Assembly (NCBI RefSeq): GCF_014270065.1
Contig: NZ_JACNME010000002.1
Location: 124,001-188,000 of the forward strand
Length of the DNA stretch: 64,000 bases
Source of the DNA: Quadrisphaera sp. RL12-1S
GTDB taxonomy: Bacteria > Actinomycetota > Actinomycetes > Actinomycetales > Quadrisphaeraceae
Reading direction: 5' to 3'
Shown here: piece by piece, positions 60,386-64,000 of the stretch
Layout of the letters: each line of letters begins with the position of its first letter
Numbering within the stretch: position 1 is the first letter of the stretch
The notes under the pieces: model-generated
Told to the model about the DNA's origin: nothing
Databases searched by the model: none
The model's input: the letters and a program-made list of their open reading frames with translations, nothing else
Position numbers and translations under genes: made by a program

Positions 60386-60388
60386 CCT
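60383..60388 (+). promoter_or_regulatory. Candidate -10 (TAGCCT) of a leaderless promoter for the HyuA-like gene
   Basis: TAGCCT overlaps the permease stop and ends 6 nt before the GTG at 60395. There is no Shine-Dalgarno. Same hexamer and spacing as sufS. Confidence 0.4.
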
Positions 60389-60394
60389 GCAGCG

Positions 60395-61780
60395 GTGCCG
60401 CCAGCCCTGCTCGAGGAGGGGTCGGAGTGCTTCCAGCACACCGGCCCCTCACTCGTCGGCGCCCAGCTGCGGCACGACGGCGCCACGGCCGCCGTCGTGC
60501 GTCCCTCCGCCGGGGCCGCGTCCCCTCCGCAGGTGCTCCTCGTCGAGCGGGCCACCGGTCCCGGGGCGCTCGAGCGCGTGCTCACCGCCGCCGCCACGGC
60601 CGCCCTCGCGACCGCGACCGCTGGCCCCGCGGCCCGGCCCGTCTCGGTGGTGCTGGACGTCGGCCCGCACCTCGAGCACCTGCTCCAGCACCCCGGCTCG
60701 CTCGACCCGGTGGCCGTGGTGCGGGTCGCGCCGCGGCCCAGCACCGACCCCGCGCTGGCGCGCCACCCCTCGGCGCTGCTCGAGGCGCTCGTCAGCCGGC
60801 GCTGGGTGGTGCCGGGCGGGCACGACCTGCTCGGGCGCGAGCTGCGCCTGCTCGACCGCGCCGCGCTCGCCGCGGCGGTGGCCGACCTCGCCGCCGCCTC
60901 GCCGCGGTGCGTCGCGGTGGTGGCCGCCGGGTCTGCGGGGCAGCCGGTGCACGAGCGCACCGTGGCCGACGCGGTGCAGGCCGCCCTGCCCGGGGCCCGC
61001 ATCAGCGCCGCGCACGACTTCGGCGGCCACGGCAGCGCTGCCCGCGAGGCCACGGTGATCGCCGACGCCGCCCTGCGCGGCGCGGTCGACGCGGTGGTCG
61101 ACCGCGCCGAGGCGGTGCTGCGGCGCCGGGCGGGCGGGCGCGGGGCCGAGCTGCGCCTGTGCCGCGGGGACGGCGGCTCCCTCAGCGCCGAGCGGGCTCG
61201 GGCGGCGCCCGTGCTGGTGCTGGGCAGCGGGCAGGGGCCGGCGGTGCTCGGCGCCGCGCAGCTCGCCGTCGCGGACGGCTGCCGAGTGCTCCTCCCCGCC
61301 GCGGACGGCGGGCACCTCGTCGGGGGCGTGCGCAACGGCCTGGCGCTGGTGCGCCCCCTCGTGGTGGGCGAGCCCGCCGCCGAGCTGGTGGTGCCGTCGG
61401 TGGCCCTGGACCGGGCCCGACCGTCCTCACCCGCCGCTGACCGCCCAGACCGCCCAGACCGCACCGGTCGTGCAGGCGCCCCAGGGGCGCAGGCCCGGGT
61501 CCCCGACGTCGTCGCCGACGGCGAGCTCGACGAGCTCGCCTGCGTCGGCGCGGCCCTGGCCCGGCCGCTGTCCTGGCTCGACGAGATCGCGGCCATCGGG
61601 TCCGCGGACGACCTCGCGGCCGTCCAGCGCGCCGCGGTGCGGAGGGCCACCGCCGTCGCCACCGCCAACGGCGCCGAGCCGGGCAGCGCCGACGTGGTGG
61701 AGGTCTCCACCGTGGCCGTGCCGTACAGCCGAGCCGGGACGGTGCGCGTGCGCGTGCGCGTGGGCGGGGTCGGTCGATGA
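60395..61780 (+). CDS. Degenerate hydantoinase A (HyuA)-like protein
   Basis: 461 residues. The middle follows the HyuA order in weakened form: WVVPGGHDLLGRELRLLDRAALAAAVADLAAASPRCVAVVAAGSAGQPVHERTV, then ISAAHDFGGHGSAAREATVIADAAL, LRLCRGDGGSLSAERARAAPVLVLGSGQGPAVLGAA. The nucleotide motif that should read DIGGTTTD is VLLPAADGGHLVGGV, and the N-terminal DVGGTFTD is missing. ATP hydrolysis is therefore doubtful and a regulatory or structural role is likely. A Pro/Arg/Asp repeat (ADRPDRPDRTGRAG) interrupts it near 350. GTG at 60395; it overlaps the DUF917 gene. Confidence 0.65.
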   Translation: MPPALLEEGSECFQHTGPSLVGAQLRHDGATAAVVRPSAGAASPPQVLLVERATGPGALERVLTAAATAALATATAGPAARPVSVVLDVGPHLEHLLQHPGSLDPVAVVRVAPRPSTDPALARHPSALLEALVSRRWVVPGGHDLLGRELRLLDRAALAAAVADLAAASPRCVAVVAAGSAGQPVHERTVADAVQAALPGARISAAHDFGGHGSAAREATVIADAALRGAVDAVVDRAEAVLRRRAGGRGAELRLCRGDGGSLSAERARAAPVLVLGSGQGPAVLGAAQLAVADGCRVLLPAADGGHLVGGVRNGLALVRPLVVGEPAAELVVPSVALDRARPSSPAADRPDRPDRTGRAGAPGAQARVPDVVADGELDELACVGAALARPLSWLDEIAAIGSADDLAAVQRAAVRRATAVATANGAEPGSADVVEVSTVAVPYSRAGTVRVRVRVGGVGR

Positions 61781-62862
61781 GTGACGGGGAGCTGACCGCG
61801 GCCGACGTCCCGGCGCTGGCGGCGGGCGCGATGCTCTACTCGCCGTCGCTGGCCCCCTCGAGCCTGGAGACGACGGTCGCGTGGCTGACGGACCTCCTCG
61901 GGCGCAGCGGGCCGCTGCGCCTGGTGCCGCCCCGGGCGCTGCCGCCGCAGGTGGGCTGCGCGGCGGTGTGCGTCATCGGCTCCGGTGCGGCGCTGGCCGA
62001 CCTGCCGCCCACGGGTGACGAGTTCGTCACCGCCGTGCGCGAGCTGGAGCGGCTGTCCGGCACCGCGGTCGGGGCCGTGCTGCCGCTGTCGGCGGCCACG
62101 GTGAGCGCGCTGGTGCCCGCCGCGGTGGCCTGCCAGCTGGGCGTGCCGCTGCTCGACGCCGACGGCATGGGCCGCACCTTCGCCCTCATCCACCACACCT
62201 CGATGCACCTGGCGGGCCTGCCGGTGACACCGCTGGTGGTGGCGGGCGCCACGGGGGAGAGCGTCAGCCTGCGGGTGCCCGACGCCTGGCGCGCCGACGC
62301 CCTGCTCCGCTCCAGCATCGACGCGCTCGGCGGCTGGGGGGCCCTGGCCGCCTACCCGTGCACCGCAGCCGAGGTCGCGACCTCCGCCCTGCCGGGCACG
62401 GTGAGCCGGCTGGTCGAGGCGGGGCGGGTGCTGCTCGGCTCGCGCGACCCGGACACCGTGGTGGCCCGCCTGGCCGCGGTGAACGGGTGCCGCCGCGTGG
62501 GCCGGGGCCGGATCGTGGCGCTGGAGCACCTGTCCCGGCCGGCTGACGCGACGATCCCCACGCACCCCAGCAGCGTGGTCGTGGAGCAGGTCGGCTCCGA
62601 CGCCCGCCAGCTGCGGCTGGAGCTGCGCAGCGAGGTCGTGGCCGTCTTCAGCGACGGCTCCCTCACGGCGGCCGCCCCCGACCTCATCACGCTCCTGGAC
62701 GTCGAGCGGGGCGTCATCGCCCCGCTCGACAGCCTGTGGCCGGGCGACCTCGTCGACGTCCTGGTCATCCCCGCCCACCCCGTCTGGTACTCCGCGGAGG
62801 CGCTCACCATGGTCGGCCCGGCCTCGCACGGCATCACCCTCGACCACCCCCGCCGCCGGTGA
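61777..62862 (+). CDS. DUF917 / S-methyl-thiohydantoin desulfurase-like protein
   Basis: 361 residues. LLDADGMGRTFALIHHTSMHLAGLPVTPLVVAGATGESVSL is the DUF917 signature (DxDGMGRAFPE in most members). The C-terminal VVVEQVGSDARQLRLELRSEVVAVFSDGSLTAAAPDLITLLDVERGVIAPLDSLWPGDLVDVLVIPAHPVW matches the second half. Proteins of this family usually lie beside HyuA-like genes, and at least one branch is linked to thiohydantoin desulfurisation. The ATG at 61777 overlaps the previous stop (ATGA) and its own stop overlaps the next GTG, so three genes are tightly coupled. Confidence 0.82.
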   Translation: MSDGELTAADVPALAAGAMLYSPSLAPSSLETTVAWLTDLLGRSGPLRLVPPRALPPQVGCAAVCVIGSGAALADLPPTGDEFVTAVRELERLSGTAVGAVLPLSAATVSALVPAAVACQLGVPLLDADGMGRTFALIHHTSMHLAGLPVTPLVVAGATGESVSLRVPDAWRADALLRSSIDALGGWGALAAYPCTAAEVATSALPGTVSRLVEAGRVLLGSRDPDTVVARLAAVNGCRRVGRGRIVALEHLSRPADATIPTHPSSVVVEQVGSDARQLRLELRSEVVAVFSDGSLTAAAPDLITLLDVERGVIAPLDSLWPGDLVDVLVIPAHPVWYSAEALTMVGPASHGITLDHPRRR

Positions 62863-64000
62863 GCAGGGCGACGGCGCCGCTGGCGCTGGCCGAGCTGGTG
62901 CGCGTCGACCCGCTCGCCCGCGGCGAGGTGGCGGTGCTGCCGGACCCCGCCCAGCGCGTGCTGGGCGTGGAGCTCGCCGAGACGTTCGACAGGCTGGCGC
63001 GCACGCCGGCGCACCGCCTCGTGGTGCTCCACGCCGAGGCGGCCACCGGCGGGTGGTCGCTGGCTGCGGCGCTGCACGTCGCGTGGGAGCGGGGTGCCGC
63101 CGGGGTGGTGGTGCCCCGGCCGGCGATGAGCGGCGCGAGCGCGCTGCTCGCGCGCCGCCTGGGCACGGCGCTGCTGGTGGTCGACGACGACGCCGTCGAC
63201 GTGGCCCTCGAGCTGGCGGCGCGCACCGCAGCGCCGGAGGCGGCCCGGGCGCTCCGCGTGGCCCGCTGCGCGGAGGAGCTGGCCGAGCAGTCGACGGTGC
63301 GGGGCGTGCTGGGCGTGCTCAACGCCGAGCTGGCCCCCGGGGTGGTCGCCCTGGTCACCGGCAGCTCGGTGCTGGCGGGGCGGGCGGCCGCGGTGCAGCA
63401 GCGCGAGGGCTACCGCGAGGTGCGGATGGCCGTGAACGGGCCCGGTGGCCGGGCCTGGGCCTCGCTGGTGGCGTCCCTGCCCGAGGCCGCCTCGGCGGTG
63501 GCGGCGGACGTCGAGGCCCGCAGCGCCGAGTCCGTGCTGCGCCTGGCGAGGCTGCCGCTGGTGGCGGCGTGGGCGCAGCGCCGCCTGGACACCTCCGCGC
63601 AGGCCGAGACCGAGCGCGCGGCGTTCGCGGTGCTGCACGCGGCGGCCCAGCGCCCGGCCGGTGCCGCGGCTGCGGCGCCGGGTGAGCCGGACGGCGGCGC
63701 GGCCGGTGAGGTCCCCCGGTGGAGCGCGGAGCTGGGCTGGAGGATCGAGGGCGTCAACCGCGCCGTGCGCCTGGAGCTGGCGGACGCGCGCGAGGACGAC
63801 GACGAGCCCGCCGTCGAGCTGACCCAGCTGCTGCGCGCCCAGTGGTCCCGGCTGCGGCCGGGGTGGCCGCTGGTGCCCCACGAGGGCGGGTGGGTCTCCT
63901 GGCAGAACACGGCCGAGGAGCCGGCGCCGGCGGCGGCGCGCCGCGCCGCGGCGGGGCTGGAGCAGCTCCTGGCCGACCACGGCGTGGTGATGGGCGTCGG
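62859..64000 (+). CDS. PucR/CdaR family transcriptional regulator (C-terminus cut by window edge)
   Basis: 380 residues are present. The N-terminal part (RLARTPAHRLVVLHAEAATGGWSLAAALHVAWERGAAGVVVP, LARRLGTALLVVDDDA) fits the PucR N-terminal sensor domain. The last ~90 residues, ending LVPHEGGWVSWQNTAEEP and LLADHGVVMGVG, fit the GGDEF-like middle domain of CdaR/PucR. The C-terminal HTH (HTH_30) would lie beyond the window. PucR-type proteins activate purine, allantoin or hydantoin catabolism. GTG at 62859 overlaps the DUF917 stop, marking it as the probable regulator of this locus. Confidence 0.72.
   Translation, partial: MSRATAPLALAELVRVDPLARGEVAVLPDPAQRVLGVELAETFDRLARTPAHRLVVLHAEAATGGWSLAAALHVAWERGAAGVVVPRPAMSGASALLARRLGTALLVVDDDAVDVALELAARTAAPEAARALRVARCAEELAEQSTVRGVLGVLNAELAPGVVALVTGSSVLAGRAAAVQQREGYREVRMAVNGPGGRAWASLVASLPEAASAVAADVEARSAESVLRLARLPLVAAWAQRRLDTSAQAETERAAFAVLHAAAQRPAGAAAAAPGEPDGGAAGEVPRWSAELGWRIEGVNRAVRLELADAREDDDEPAVELTQLLRAQWSRLRPGWPLVPHEGGWVSWQNTAEEPAPAAARRAAAGLEQLLADHGVVMGV

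Noticed and set aside
1-64000. tRNA, rRNA or riboswitch signals
   Set aside because: By reading, no tRNA T-arm with a matching acceptor stem, no rRNA segment and no known riboswitch core was found; a covariance-model scan would be needed to exclude small RNAs.

Overview
The window is about 64 kb of very GC-rich DNA with GTG/ATG starts, many 4-nt stop/start overlaps and strong G/C in third codon positions. It holds actinobacterial gene families: SufU-type Fe-S scaffold, DUF222/HNH nuclease, STAS antagonist, and a giant Ala/Glu/Arg coiled-coil protein. A Kineosporiales-type actinobacterium (Quadrisphaera/Kineococcus relatives) is my inference. No rRNA, tRNA, IS element, CRISPR array or phage gene was recognised, so this looks like ordinary chromosome.

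Layout. 0-5.4 kb (minus): a truncated Lrp/AsnC regulator, two tandem M16 zinc-peptidase paralogues, and sufU-sufS. 5.6-18.9 kb: single housekeeping or accessory genes. These are a polysaccharide-deacetylase-like protein with an altered motif, nucleoside hydrolase, membrane NERD protein, DMT permease, MGDG-synthase-type glycosyltransferase, an unknown protein, a large RecB-nuclease/helicase fusion, a DsbA/FrnE protein, a CE7 esterase and an SDR. 19-23.2 kb: small envelope proteins, including two paralogues with a conserved Cys pair, a lipoprotein, and a membrane protein with a RidA-like C-terminus. 23.4-31.3 kb: DUF222/HNH nuclease, fatty acid desaturase, STAS protein, two small coupled genes, a DAO-family oxidase and a TspO-like membrane protein. 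31.5-39.9 kb: a secreted PKD protein, an 1816-residue coiled-coil protein and a MarR-MFS pair.

40-49.1 kb is a complete trans-4-hydroxyproline catabolic locus. A GntR regulator, translationally coupled to an M17 aminopeptidase, is divergent from a six-gene operon. That operon encodes a three-subunit D-hydroxyproline dehydrogenase, 1-pyrroline-4-hydroxy-2-carboxylate deaminase, hydroxyproline 2-epimerase and 2,5-dioxovalerate dehydrogenase. A chemoreceptor gene follows.

50.8-64 kb is a second catabolic locus. An amidohydrolase and hydantoinase A and B genes (minus) are divergent from an ABM-domain protein, a sugar-type ABC transporter, a degenerate HyuA homologue, a DUF917 protein and a PucR-family regulator cut by the window end. 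This looks like uptake and opening of a cyclic amide or (thio)hydantoin-like substrate.

Regulatory signals. Several genes carry a TAGNNT hexamer 6-8 nt upstream of the start codon and no spaced Shine-Dalgarno, as expected for leaderless mRNAs. Convergent gene ends carry GC-rich hairpins without U tracts.
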